A DNA stretch of 64,000 nt from Radiobacillus kanasensis (GCF_021049245.1 NZ_CP088020.1:2610001-2674000), one strand, 5' to 3'; counted from the stretch's first letter, positions 9,081-17,976 are shown. A program made the numbers and translations. Notes: a model not told the origin generated them from the sequence alone.

Positions 9081-9362
9081 ATGAGTAAAAAAGATGAAGA
9101 TAAGTACTCCGATTTCGAAAACGTGGAAAGAATGCGAAATTATCTTATACCTGAACAAATGCCGGAAGGGCCATATGGTTCCCCGATAAATAAAGATGAA
9201 CCTGTCCAAAACAAAAGCACACCGTGGAGAGAAGGACAACGTTACTATAGTGCCTTTAATTATCCCGATAAAGATCAGCATGATAATATACCGAGAAGGG
9301 TATCCCCTTACCACCCGCTTCATGATGAGCCTGAAAACCATCAAGAAGACCCTAATGCTTGA
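9081..9362 (+). CDS. Small hydrophilic protein, unknown function
   Basis: 93-aa protein rich in Asp, Glu, Asn, Pro and Tyr, with no hydrophobic segment and probably little fixed structure. The central EGPYGSPI and late RVSPYHPLHDEP stretches resemble short cytosolic proteins of sporeformers, but no family was identified. The ATG at 9081 is chosen for its AGGAGG site 10 bases upstream; the frame also runs back to 9054. It is followed by a hairpin terminator. Confidence 0.65.
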   Translation: MSKKDEDKYSDFENVERMRNYLIPEQMPEGPYGSPINKDEPVQNKSTPWREGQRYYSAFNYPDKDQHDNIPRRVSPYHPLHDEPENHQEDPNA

Positions 9363-9436
9363 ACAAATAGGAATACTTGACGAAGCTAGATTGAGCAAGT
9401 TATGCCCACCCGACTAAACTTATAAATTTCGATAGT

Positions 9437-9471
9437 AAAAAACGTTGGTTTGTGTATAAACCAACGTTTTT
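9437..9471. terminator. Bidirectional terminator
   Basis: AAAACGTTGGTTT/AAACCAACGTTTT perfect stem with T and A runs on either side, between convergent genes. Confidence 0.9.
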
Positions 9472-9472
9472 C

Positions 9473-9748
9473 TTACGCATCGATTCGTTTCATGACGAAA
9501 TAGGCACAGCCGAAGTTACAATACTCATACAGGTAATCATCAAGTGTACTAATTTTCGTATCAAAGGCTGCTTTCGGATTTTGATCATCATAAAATCCTT
9601 TTAATCTAAGTTGCTCGTATCCCCAATCGCCCACGATGAAATCGTATTTACTTAATATATCACTATACCTATTTTCCAAGGCATCTAATTGAAATCCATC
9701 TTTTATATTTTCGATAACCTCGTATTTTTTTCCAGCTAGTTCAACCAT
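9473..9748 (-). CDS. yutD: YutD family protein (DUF1027)
   Basis: 91-aa protein closely resembling B. subtilis YutD. Family signatures are RYSDILSKYDFIVGDWGY, QLRLKGFYDDQN and YLYEYCNFGCAYFV, the last with two close cysteines. Function is unknown; the family is widespread in Firmicutes. AGGGGTG precedes the ATG. It lies in the conserved position between yutE and the YutC-like lipoprotein. Confidence 0.92.
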   Translation of the reverse strand: MVELAGKKYEVIENIKDGFQLDALENRYSDILSKYDFIVGDWGYEQLRLKGFYDDQNPKAAFDTKISTLDDYLYEYCNFGCAYFVMKRIDA

Positions 9749-9906
9749 ACTATTTCACCCCTTAAGCTGGTTATAGTGTACCATAAATAAGCCTAGTTAG
9801 AATACACTTTCTTCGACCCCTTAATTGGATAACATTCTCTAGCATGAATCCTCCTTTCTTCCCTCAAAATAAACATGGGGAAGAAATAACAAGGAGGGTG
9901 AGACAA

Positions 9907-10524
9907 TTGAAACTGAAAATGTTTGTCTTTTCCATACTTTTTGGGGGGATCGTTTTAACAGGTTGTGGAACTTCAGAGAATGCAGAAAATCCAGACAGAA
10001 CCTTAAACGGTGATGGATCCTTAAATGAATTTCAACAACCTACTCAATTAGATCCGGAACAAGAAATGTCTTCACAGCTTGGTTATGTTCGCTATAACAA
10101 AGCGGAGCTTGATATGGATGAAGAAAACAATAATGTAGTCCGAATGGACCGCAAACAATATGCGGATACGATCTCACGACTAATTCTTCGGAATGATGGG
10201 TTTGAAGAAGTTGCCACACTTGTTACGGATGACGAAGTGTTAATTGCCTATAGCCAGCCCGACGAAGTTGATCGTGAAAAAGCAGCATCTATTGCTCGCC
10301 AAACGGCCTATTCGGTTATCCCTAGATTTTTCCACGTTTACGTGTCAGATAAGCCGGTATCCTTTCGGGATATCCAAAGCTTACAAAATTCCTCGACCTT
10401 AAGCGATGATTATGATAAAACGCTTGAAAGCATTATTGAAGACATGAAACAGGCCCCTCAGGGAGAAGAGTATATCAATAAAAACCAAAACAAAGACGAT
10501 AAGGAACATGAGCAATACGAATAG
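9907..10524 (+). CDS. yutC: YutC-like lipoprotein (YhcN/YlaJ family)
   Basis: 205-aa secreted lipoprotein. A hydrophobic signal peptide ends in the lipobox LTGC, so Cys would be lipidated. The mature part resembles the YhcN/YlaJ sporulation lipoprotein group (ARQTAYSVIPRFFHVYVSD region). The ATG at 9844 has no ribosome-binding site and would put about 20 extra residues before the signal peptide. The TTG at 9907 has GGAGGGTGA ahead of it and is preferred. Family members are often made in the forespore or found in spore membranes, so a sporulation role is likely but unproven. Confidence 0.8.
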   Translation: MKLKMFVFSILFGGIVLTGCGTSENAENPDRTLNGDGSLNEFQQPTQLDPEQEMSSQLGYVRYNKAELDMDEENNNVVRMDRKQYADTISRLILRNDGFEEVATLVTDDEVLIAYSQPDEVDREKAASIARQTAYSVIPRFFHVYVSDKPVSFRDIQSLQNSSTLSDDYDKTLESIIEDMKQAPQGEEYINKNQNKDDKEHEQYE

Positions 10525-10641
10525 TCCAATCGAGGTGTCTAGAGAGTCTCTAGGCATCTCTTTACATAACATTTCCATAAATCTATTCCATTTGAGAAGC
10601 GCACACTAAGTATTAAGTTTGAAAGCAGGAGGTGAACTTCC

Positions 10642-11610
10642 TTGTTGAAAAATGTACTCCTGGTCTTTACGCTTCTAATTTGTGTGTTTCAATCGCCTCA
10701 AGTTTCCGCAGAGGAAAAGACACAGGAAGAAAAAGATCAATTAAAAATGGCAATGTACAAGAAAACAGAAGCTGTTACCCAAATTCCCTGGTATTTCATA
10801 GCAGCTATTGATCAATATGAAGAACAAGTAACAAACGAGCCTGTCAGTGAACTTATTTCCATTACGATTCCTGAAAATAAGTGGTTCGGAATAGGGAACC
10901 CAGCCCCGTCCACTAATCCGGAATGGATTTCTATGTTTAATGGGATGGGGAAAGATGGGAATGGAGACAACAAAGCGGAACGAGATCAGAATGAAGATAT
11001 TTTGTTTTCATTTGCTAGCTACATTACATCTTTCGGTCAAACGAAACAAGATGTCAAAATTGCATTATGGAAATATTACCAAAGAGAACTGACCGTCCAA
11101 ACGATTATGAACACAGCAAAAGTCTATAAAAAGTTCGGAACCATTTCCTTAAATGAAAGTGATTTTCCATTACCATTAACCGCTAATTACAGTTACAAAA
11201 ATACTTGGGGAGATGCCCGTGGTTTTGGAGGAAGAAGAATACACGAAGGCACCGACATCTTTGCCAATTATGGAGTTCCCGTTAAATCTACAACGTATGG
11301 AGTAATTGAGATAATGGGATGGAACCGTTACGGTGGCTGGCGCATCGGTATCCGTGATATTTACAACCGATACCACTATTTTGCGCATTTAAATGGCTTC
11401 GAGGATGGTTTAAAAGTTGGGGATATTGTTAAGCCAGGAGATGTTATCGGATCCGTAGGAGCAACCGGCTATGGGCCTCCAGGTACTTCAGGAAAATTCC
11501 CTCCCCATTTACACTATGGAATGTATCAAGACAATGGTCACAGTGAATGGTCCTTTGATCCCTATCCATATTTAAAAAGATGGGAAAAAAGAGCCAAAAG
11601 CAATAAGTAA
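10642..11610 (+). CDS. lytH: LytH-type L-Ala-D-Glu endopeptidase (M23 metallopeptidase)
   Basis: 322-aa secreted peptidoglycan hydrolase. In B. subtilis, LytH (YunA) trims side chains in spore cortex to single L-alanine. The signal peptide covers about residues 1-23 (cleaved after VSA). An N-terminal domain of about 150 aa precedes the C-terminal M23 domain. Zinc ligands are visible as HEGTDI (His and Asp) and the HLHYG motif. The start is TTG at 10642 or the next TTG at 10645, both behind GGAGGTGA. Position after the YutC-like gene matches B. subtilis. Confidence 0.92.
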   Translation: MLKNVLLVFTLLICVFQSPQVSAEEKTQEEKDQLKMAMYKKTEAVTQIPWYFIAAIDQYEEQVTNEPVSELISITIPENKWFGIGNPAPSTNPEWISMFNGMGKDGNGDNKAERDQNEDILFSFASYITSFGQTKQDVKIALWKYYQRELTVQTIMNTAKVYKKFGTISLNESDFPLPLTANYSYKNTWGDARGFGGRRIHEGTDIFANYGVPVKSTTYGVIEIMGWNRYGGWRIGIRDIYNRYHYFAHLNGFEDGLKVGDIVKPGDVIGSVGATGYGPPGTSGKFPPHLHYGMYQDNGHSEWSFDPYPYLKRWEKRAKSNK

Positions 11611-11642
11611 AAAAGGAGCTTGGAATGATCCAAGCTCCTTCA
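11611..11642. terminator. Bidirectional terminator
   Basis: AAGGAGCTTGGA/TCCAAGCTCCTT stem with a 4-base loop between lytH and the convergent transporter operon. Confidence 0.88.
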
Positions 11643-11649
11643 TAATGAT

Positions 11650-11754
11650 TTATGATTTTTTAGCAACTTTCACAGCATGCCTTATGCTTGCTGCAAGTCC
11701 TCCCCAAATGATGACAATCCCAATAACAGCCATTGTAATCGCACTAGCTGACAT
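11650..11754 (-). CDS. MetS-like small subunit of an NSS transporter
   Basis: 34-aa single-span membrane protein: SASAITMAVIGIVIIWGGL forms a transmembrane helix, then a basic tail ending in VKVAKKS. Its start codon overlaps the stop of the transporter gene by one base (TAATG), so the two are translationally coupled. In Corynebacterium the MetP-MetS pair imports methionine and alanine, and MetS is a similarly tiny protein. The function here is assigned by size, topology and context. Confidence 0.82.
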   Translation of the reverse strand: MSASAITMAVIGIVIIWGGLAASIRHAVKVAKKS

Positions 11755-13265
11755 TATTTTGCCACCTCCTGATCCTCTGACTTAGAAGCTTCCTCAGCTT
11801 GTTTCGGCCATTTTTTCAATGTTAATAACGCTCCTGCAAACATCGCTCCTATTGCTACAACCCATCCATAATTGAACAAGAATTCAACCGGGTATTCTCC
11901 ATAAAAGGACGTAATTTCTGCTTTCAAGTTTTGTAGCATCATAAGTCCTAATACAATTGGAGTGATGACACCGATACATAGTCTCCACCAAGAGCCTAGC
12001 TTGATGTCAGAAATTCCATCCGCATGGTTTTGGAACTCGCGAAGTGATCTAACGAACCAAGCTACGGCTACTACTTCAAACAATCCGGCTAAAGCAACGC
12101 CATAGTTATTAATGAAATGGTCCACCGTATCTAACAGATTGAGTCCTCCTTGTGTTGCAAAGAACAAGGAAGCAACTGCAGCAAGTCCCCCACCTATAAG
12201 TATGGATTTGCCACGGGAAATATTAAACTTCTCCTGAAGAGCAGCCACATATGTTTCCGAGATGGAAATCAGGGAAGATAACCCTGCAAGCACTAGAGAT
12301 AGGAAGAATAGTGCGCCAAAGAATCCAGATGCAGGCATTTGGCTAATGATTTCCGGGAATACCATAAAGGCTAGCCCTACTCCACTTTCTACTACTTCAT
12401 CAACTTGCACCCCACTTTGGAAAGCCATAAATCCTAGTGCTGCAAATACCCCTATCCCAGCTAATAATTCAAAAGAAGAGTTCGCAAAACCTGTAATAAA
12501 GGCATTGTTTGTAATATCGGACTTTTTCGGCAAATAAGATGCATACGTAATCATGATCGCAAAAGCGATAGATAAACTAAAGAAAATTTGTCCGTATGCT
12601 GCTACCCATACCTGACCATCTAAAATTCTCGACCAGTCAGGTTTAAAGAAGGCATCCAATCCGTCTAGTGCTCCTGGAAGTGTAAGAGCACGAACTACTA
12701 TAATTAGAAATAGCACGATAAGAGCAGGAATGAAAATTCTGTTCGCGACCTCAATTCCTTTCTTAATCCCGCGTCCTAAGACAAAAAATACGATTGCCCA
12801 AACCGCAATTAGTGGGAATAAAACAGAAGGTACTAAAGACCCGAATACTCCTGGATCTGCTAGCTGTAGATAATCTCCCACGAAGAATGCCGTTGGATCG
12901 TCACCCCACTGCTGTCCAATAGAAAAATAAGCATACATAATAGCCCAAGCAATAATAATTGGATAATAAGCAGAAATAACGAATGATACCGCAACTTGCC
13001 ACCAACCAATCCATTCCAGACCTTTGCTCATTTTGCTATAAGATCTTGGAGCGGATCCACGAAACTTATGCCCAATCGTGTATTCCATAATAAGTAGTGG
13101 AATACCCGCGGTTAGAAGTGCAAATAAGTATGGTAAGAAAAAGGCACCTCCACCGTTTTCATAAGCTGTTGCAGGAAAGCGCCAGATGTTTCCTAGACCG
13201 ATGGCTGAACCCATCGCCGCCATAAGAAAACCTATACGAGTTCCCCATTGTGAACGGTTTTCCAT
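11754..13265 (-). CDS. Neurotransmitter:sodium symporter family amino-acid transporter (MetP-like)
   Basis: 503-aa Na+-coupled transporter of the NSS (SNF) family with about 12 membrane segments. The signature first helix contains GSAIGLGNIWRFP, with the unwound glycine-rich region that binds Na+ and substrate, followed by NGGGAFFLPY. The 12-span form and the MetS-like partner suggest methionine or alanine import rather than LeuT-type specificity. GGGAGG precedes the ATG. No S-box was seen upstream, unlike metNPQ. Confidence 0.9.
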   Translation of the reverse strand: MENRSQWGTRIGFLMAAMGSAIGLGNIWRFPATAYENGGGAFFLPYLFALLTAGIPLLIMEYTIGHKFRGSAPRSYSKMSKGLEWIGWWQVAVSFVISAYYPIIIAWAIMYAYFSIGQQWGDDPTAFFVGDYLQLADPGVFGSLVPSVLFPLIAVWAIVFFVLGRGIKKGIEVANRIFIPALIVLFLIIVVRALTLPGALDGLDAFFKPDWSRILDGQVWVAAYGQIFFSLSIAFAIMITYASYLPKKSDITNNAFITGFANSSFELLAGIGVFAALGFMAFQSGVQVDEVVESGVGLAFMVFPEIISQMPASGFFGALFFLSLVLAGLSSLISISETYVAALQEKFNISRGKSILIGGGLAAVASLFFATQGGLNLLDTVDHFINNYGVALAGLFEVVAVAWFVRSLREFQNHADGISDIKLGSWWRLCIGVITPIVLGLMMLQNLKAEITSFYGEYPVEFLFNYGWVVAIGAMFAGALLTLKKWPKQAEEASKSEDQEVAK

Positions 13266-13770
13266 AAAATTGTTCCTCCCTTATCAGTATTGAATTCCTC
13301 TTTCTATACGTTTATGTGAGGTATAGATAGAGAATGTTTCAAATTTTTATTTTTTTCTGATATTTATGTATTATAACTAGACCTTTGTCCTATGTAAAGC
13401 ATTTTCAGGTCTGTTTTCTAATGAAAATAATTCCTTTTCCTGACTGATGTCCTAACAAACCATAGAGCAAGGTCCTCTGTGCTTCATTATGAACAAAGGA
13501 AAAGGATGGGACAAAACAATAACTTCCCTCTCTGAAGACTTACAAGATAAGAAGCTTTAATTTTCAATGGTCGGATTTTCATTCATAGTTGATAGAAAAT
13601 GCGATGTAACGATCTTTGGATAATTACTAAAAAGTCAAGTTTAGCCTAAATGCCACGCTTCGGCAGAATACTTCGCTTGTAGGTATTTTCTAATATAGTG
13701 GGTTATTAACACCTATAAAATAAGTAGACCAAGAGACACCTCTGACTTGAAAAGAACTCCGTACTAAGCT
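13266..13770. other. Intergenic; carries a sequence shared with 33.2 kb
   Basis: No gene recognised. GACAAAACAATAACTTCC (near 13509) and TTTTCATTCATAGTTGATA (13577-13595), followed by AAATGCGA and GTAA, recur near 33210 and 33268-33300, again close to a GC-rich repeat. This suggests degenerate copies of a larger intergenic element. Confidence 0.5.
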
Positions 13771-13896
13771 GCGAAAAAATGCGAGACTCCTGTGGGAAAG
13801 GAACAGTTGAAGACCCCACAGTGAGCGTTCTTTGCGAGCGAGGAGGCTGAGGCGTTCCCCACGGAAAGCGAGTATTTTTCCGCAGCGCCGCATTAG
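13771..13896 (+). repeat. Bacillaceae GC-rich dispersed repeat, copy 1
   Basis: Core signatures are GACTCCTGTGGGAA, TTGAAGACCCCACAGTGAGC, TTTGCGAGCGAGGAGG, CCCCACGGAAAGCGAGTATT and CCGCAGCGC. The same order is found at 33349-33552 (reverse) and 35445-35554 (forward). Repeats with this pattern (CTCCTG.GGGAA ... GAGGAGGCT ... CGCGGAAAGCGAGT) are common between genes in Bacillaceae. Chance open frames across it are not genes. Confidence 0.85.
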
Positions 13897-13981
13897 CAGT
13901 CAACTTGATAAAGTATATACGAGTCCTTATTTCGTTACGTCGGAGTATATATATTCTTAGCAACAAAACACAATACACTCT

Positions 13982-14052
13982 AAAAAGAAAAACCCGAACT
14001 AATTCGAATTCTATAGAATTCGAAACACAGTTCGGATTTTATTAGGATTAAA
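13982..14052 (-). terminator. Repeated terminator cassette, copy 2 (after the NhaC-family gene)
   Basis: Minus-strand order is TTAATCCTAATAAAAT, stem CCGAACT/AGTTCGG with an inner TTCGAATTC/GAATTCGAA palindrome, then a T-rich arm. It lies just after the stop at 14076. Arms are the same as at 5691 and 35646. Confidence 0.8.
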
Positions 14053-14075
14053 TACTTTGTCCAGCCTCCACCATT

Positions 14076-15617
14076 TTAAGCAGATCTTCGATGAACGATA
14101 AATGCAAAAATAACAACAGCCAAAATGGACAGAGTTAAAGAAAGAAGCAATGTTCCAGTCCACGCAAAAAGTGCGTATCCAATTACCGCTGCACCAGCAC
14201 TGATAGATGCATAAGGTAGCTGTGTCATTACGTGATCAATATGATTGGCACCGGCACCAGTTGAAGACAAGATCGTCGTGTCTGAAATCGGTGAACAGTG
14301 GTCGCCAAATACAGATCCAGCTAGTACAGCAGATAATGCTGGCAAAACTAACGATACATCTGTCACAGCAGCAAGCTCACCAGCAATTGGTAACATGATA
14401 CCAAACGTTCCCCAAGACGTTCCTGTGGCAAATGCCATAATACCCGCTACAACAAAAAGTAAAAGTGGTAAGTATTCCGGATTAATAGAAGATTGAATAA
14501 CGATTTCGGCTAAATATTGACCAGTTGCTAGTGTATCAATAACCGCCCCAATCATCCATGCAAGGATTAATATATAAATAGCCGGTAACATGGATTTCAA
14601 TCCTTCTATAATTACATGAAAACTATTTGGCTTGTTCCCGGATTGCATCGCATACAAGATCCAAGCAAGTGCTACGGCAAGCACCCCACCAATAAACAAG
14701 GATAAGTTCACATTTGTGTTGCTGAATATATCTAAAATTCCAACTGGAGCTTCACTTGCTCGAATACCAGTTACAATCATTGCACCAACTGTTCCTAAAA
14801 CTAATGTCAGAATCGGCACTAACAAATTAGCCATTCCACCCTTAGCTTCTTTTGAAAAAGCAGACGTTAAATCTCCAGGAATATCTCCTTTTTCTGTATT
14901 ATACAGTTCACCTGTATCGATGGCGCGCTGTTCATGTTGTTTCATTGGTCCGATATCCACTTTTAAATAAACAACTAAAAAGACGAGTACTAAACAAGCT
15001 AACGCATAAAAATTAAATGGAATCATTCCAACAAAAGCTTCGATTGGTTGATATTCGGCAATGTTATTAGCTGCTAAAATCGTTCCAATCGTCCCGATGA
15101 TATAAGCGCCCCAACTCGATATAGGTGAGATAACCGTAACCGGAGCTGAGGTAGAATCAATAAAATAGGCGAGCTTAGCACGTGACACTTTATATCGGTC
15201 CGTTACCGGTCGAGCAATTTGTCCGACTGCAAGACTATTAAAGTAATCATCAATAAAAATTAAAATACCTAAATACGCTGGAACTGCTTGTGCCCCTTTA
15301 CGAGTGCGAACCTTGTTAATTGCCCACTCTCCGAAGGCTCTGCTTCCACCAGATGCCGTCATAAAAGAAGTCGTTACCCCTAACAATAGGAGAAAAGCTA
15401 ACATATAAATACTCCCGAGCTCTGGTTCACCATCCACGATAAAAATGCCGTAGAAGATGAGCCATATTTCTTTTAAGGAGCTCCATATATGACCATCCTG
15501 AATGAGAAATGCTCCAACAATGATCCCTACACCTAGGGATAGCAATACTTTTCTTGTTAATAAAACAAGAACCAGCATAATGAGTGCTGGAATTAAGGAA
15601 TAAATCGTACCTTCCAT
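14076..15617 (-). CDS. NhaC-family transporter, probably a lysine transporter
   Basis: 513-aa integral membrane protein of the NhaC Na+/H+ antiporter family, with many hydrophobic segments from residue 1 onward. Typical stretches are GVTTSFMTASGGSRAFGEWA, FIDDYFNSLAVGQIARP, ATGTSWGTFGIMLPI and VFGDHCSPISDTTILSSTGA. The ATG at 15615-15617 follows AAAGGAGGGTAATAGG and is preferred to a long N-terminal extension. A lysine riboswitch lies directly upstream. NhaC-like genes under L-boxes are known in Firmicutes and are predicted to move lysine, so lysine transport is inferred rather than Na+/H+ exchange alone. Confidence 0.9.
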   Translation of the reverse strand: MEGTIYSLIPALIMLVLVLLTRKVLLSLGVGIIVGAFLIQDGHIWSSLKEIWLIFYGIFIVDGEPELGSIYMLAFLLLLGVTTSFMTASGGSRAFGEWAINKVRTRKGAQAVPAYLGILIFIDDYFNSLAVGQIARPVTDRYKVSRAKLAYFIDSTSAPVTVISPISSWGAYIIGTIGTILAANNIAEYQPIEAFVGMIPFNFYALACLVLVFLVVYLKVDIGPMKQHEQRAIDTGELYNTEKGDIPGDLTSAFSKEAKGGMANLLVPILTLVLGTVGAMIVTGIRASEAPVGILDIFSNTNVNLSLFIGGVLAVALAWILYAMQSGNKPNSFHVIIEGLKSMLPAIYILILAWMIGAVIDTLATGQYLAEIVIQSSINPEYLPLLLFVVAGIMAFATGTSWGTFGIMLPIAGELAAVTDVSLVLPALSAVLAGSVFGDHCSPISDTTILSSTGAGANHIDHVMTQLPYASISAGAAVIGYALFAWTGTLLLSLTLSILAVVIFAFIVHRRSA

Positions 15618-15710
15618 ATTCCTATTACCCTCCTTTTTCAAGCATTTGCTTGATTCGTTGTTGTATGTTCTTGATGAATATCCTTCTGCAGCGAGGCTGA
15701 ATTTGGCTAA

Positions 15711-15960
15711 AAAAAGAAAAAAAGACAGGGATAGAAAATAACCTATCTCTGCCTTTTTCAAAAGCACATTATGTTATCATCCATCACGATCAGTAGCTCT
15801 TCATGTTAGCCATGACAGTATTTCCCCTATTCGAAGCAAATACCAATATAAACCTTATGACAAAAGCTTATACTTCGGCAAATAGCCCTTTCCCTCGTGT
15901 TCTTCGTTGTCATCCTCGCACGAGCTACTTTTGCTATTTGCACCTCTACCTCACCGATCA
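15711..15960 (-). promoter_or_regulatory. Lysine riboswitch (L-box) with terminator
   Basis: On the minus strand the aptamer runs from about 15960 to 15788. P1 pairs GATCGGT with ACTGATC. The conserved core GAGGTAGAGGTGC follows P1. GAAAGGG, GCCGAAG, a TTGG.ATTTGCTTCG arm, GGGGAAA, TGTCATGGC and AGAGCTACTG follow in L-box order. A terminator stem (AGAGATAG/CTATCCCT region, 15724-15752) with a long T run at 15711-15723 lies between the aptamer and the gene, as in switches that shut transcription off when lysine is bound. Confidence 0.88.
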
Positions 15961-16007
15961 GATAAGGTTTTATTCATTTCTTTTCACATTATACAAGCTT
16001 CGACTAT

Positions 16008-16808
16008 TTATTGCAAAGGATCTATCGGAATGGACAAATCACCACTTCCACTTCCGCTTTCACCACCTGAGTTATAATACTCTGGTACATCTCCCATAAC
16101 CCCACCACGTCCGACTGGAATAGTTTGCTCAATCATGACTGAATCCGTGCCAAAAGGGATAATGGTTTCTAGTTCCACTACGATATGGACTTCCGACTCA
16201 TAGTATAGGTTATTAATATTTAGGCCTTCAATTCTTGTCTCCATTTCTGTACTAACAAACCCAATAAACCTGATATCCACTGGAATTTTCGGTCCAAAAT
16301 TAGCTAACAATGGAATTCCAGTTATAACGCCGAGTGGAATTTCTACAAGTGTAGGATCACTCTGTACGGACTCCATATTTTGCCCTTTTTCTGATTCTGG
16401 ATCTACTTCTACATCAAGCGGGAGCTCCTCTTTCCCAATTACTTTTCCTTCTTCTAACAGCTTCAAGAAATTTTCTACTCGATTTTGAATATTTCGCTGT
16501 ACTCTATTTTCCACGGCCGTGTTCATCTGATAGCTTACGACATTACCGTTTTCATCTGTTTCTACTTCCAAATAATCAGCTAAATTCAAGTCATCATTTA
16601 ATTTCTTATTTATAGCAATCCCCATTGCGTAATTAGCTAATTGCTTTGTTTTGTTATCCGCAATCTCCAAGAAAATTGGTTTAATTCCTTTATTAACGAT
16701 TAAAAAGCTTCCTAAAGTAAATATCAAAAACACAATAAACGTTACAACCCAAATATTTTTAATTGGAGGTGGAGATAGTCTTCTTTTGAATCTAAATTTT
16801 CCGCGCAT
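16008..16808 (-). CDS. yunB: Sporulation protein YunB
   Basis: 266-aa membrane-anchored protein. A basic N-terminus precedes one transmembrane helix (about residues 17-40, VVTFIVFLIFTLGSFLIV). The rest is extracytoplasmic and includes the family stretches NYAMGIAINKKL, PLGVITGIPLLANFGPKI and VVELETIIPFGTDS. YunB is needed for normal sporulation in B. subtilis and is controlled by sigma-E there. A Gly/Ser-rich C-terminal tail precedes the last residues. The ATG at 16806-16808 is used because GGGGG lies eight bases upstream; that site lies in a hairpin. Confidence 0.9.
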   Translation of the reverse strand: MRGKFRFKRRLSPPPIKNIWVVTFIVFLIFTLGSFLIVNKGIKPIFLEIADNKTKQLANYAMGIAINKKLNDDLNLADYLEVETDENGNVVSYQMNTAVENRVQRNIQNRVENFLKLLEEGKVIGKEELPLDVEVDPESEKGQNMESVQSDPTLVEIPLGVITGIPLLANFGPKIPVDIRFIGFVSTEMETRIEGLNINNLYYESEVHIVVELETIIPFGTDSVMIEQTIPVGRGGVMGDVPEYYNSGGESGSGSGDLSIPIDPLQ

Positions 16809-16815
16809 ACAAATA

Positions 16816-16850
16816 CCCCCTTTGAGACAAGATATGCATCTCAAAGAGGG
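16816..16850 (-). promoter_or_regulatory. Hairpin covering the yunB ribosome-binding site
   Basis: Directly after the HD-GYP stop codon the minus strand reads CCCTCTTTGAGA, a short loop, then TCTCAAAGGGGG. The 3' arm contains the yunB Shine-Dalgarno. No T run follows, so it is unlikely to be a simple terminator. It could limit yunB translation or stabilise mRNA. Confidence 0.6.
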
Positions 16851-16857
16851 CTTAGAA

Positions 16858-17976
16858 TTATTTGTTATTTATATTTTCTCTCGTTTTAGGAAAGGTGGTA
16901 TCACAAGATGTGATTACGAAGTTTAATTGTTTCAGCAAATCTAATTCATAAGGTGGATCCAGTCTTTCACCATTTTCTTCAATAATTCGAATAATAGGCC
17001 GATCTGGAACAGTAGGGTTTTGTTTGGATACTACACCAATTCTTCCATCATTTAATTCAACCGTTAACCCATTTGGATACACCGCGATACTTTTTCGGAA
17101 CGCCTCAACCATATTTTTATCAAAGAGCTCTCCAACTCCCGCATACAAAACTTCAAGTCCTTCATGAGGAAGCATAGCATCCCGATAAATGCGGTTGCTT
17201 GTCACGGCATCAAATACGTCCGCAATCCCGATAATTTTCGCATATTCATGAATTTCGTCCTGAATAAGCCCTCTCGGATATCCACTACCATTTAATCGTT
17301 CATGATGTTGATAGGCACAATGCGCAACGAGAAGTGGGATGTTTTGTGATTTTCTTAGGAAGTTAAATCCTTCATCCGTATGATGTTTAATCACTTCAAA
17401 CTCATAATCTGTCAGTTTATCTTCTTTTTGTAGAATTTCATCAGGGATAAACATTTTCCCAACGTCATGAAGCATGGCGCCTAATCCAATTTCCTCTAGC
17501 TTGCGTTGTGGTAATCCCAACTCTGTTGCAAGCGCGAGAGAATAAATTGTGACATTTAATGAATGGGAGAAAACATAATCATCTGTTATTAGTATATCCG
17601 AAAGAATGGATAATACTTCATCTTTACCTTGCATTTCCTTTAACAAATTTTGAACCATTCCAGACATTTGTTTTCCTGTTTGTTCAAATATGTAGGAACC
17701 TTCTACAAACCCTTCCTTTTGAAAACGTGTAAAAGACTGTTTAATTGTATTTACGGCATCTATACGTAGCTCATCCGAAACCGGCGAACTCACTAGTATA
17801 TCTTTCGTATATTCATCATGAATATACACATATGTTATTCCTAATTGTAGCAATCGTTTAAGCATATTCTTGGTTAGCTTAATTTCCTTCTGAATCAACA
17901 CTTTGCGACGGTCCGTGTAAATCGGTTTCGCAAGCATTGTCCCCGGTTCGATTGTTCTTGTAGCTACTAGTCTCAT
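16858..17976 (-). CDS. HD-GYP domain protein, putative c-di-GMP phosphodiesterase
   Basis: 372-aa cytoplasmic protein. The N-terminal 100 residues resemble the DUF3391-like/receiver-linker part seen before HD-GYP domains. The HD-GYP domain spans about residues 120-310, with HSLNVTIYSLALA, HDVGK, HHTDEGFNFL, HHERLNGSGYP and ADVFDAVTSNR. All metal-binding His and Asp residues and the GYP loop are present, so activity is plausible. A GGAG site precedes the ATG. It is inserted between yunC and yunB relative to B. subtilis and probably shares a transcript with yunB. Confidence 0.9.
   Translation of the reverse strand: MRLVATRTIEPGTMLAKPIYTDRRKVLIQKEIKLTKNMLKRLLQLGITYVYIHDEYTKDILVSSPVSDELRIDAVNTIKQSFTRFQKEGFVEGSYIFEQTGKQMSGMVQNLLKEMQGKDEVLSILSDILITDDYVFSHSLNVTIYSLALATELGLPQRKLEEIGLGAMLHDVGKMFIPDEILQKEDKLTDYEFEVIKHHTDEGFNFLRKSQNIPLLVAHCAYQHHERLNGSGYPRGLIQDEIHEYAKIIGIADVFDAVTSNRIYRDAMLPHEGLEVLYAGVGELFDKNMVEAFRKSIAVYPNGLTVELNDGRIGVVSKQNPTVPDRPIIRIIEENGERLDPPYELDLLKQLNFVITSCDTTFPKTRENINNK

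Noticed and set aside
13690..13978. Two overlapping frames in the GC-rich repeat
   Set aside because: The same repeat yields frames on either strand at 33304-33564, so they reflect composition, not genes.
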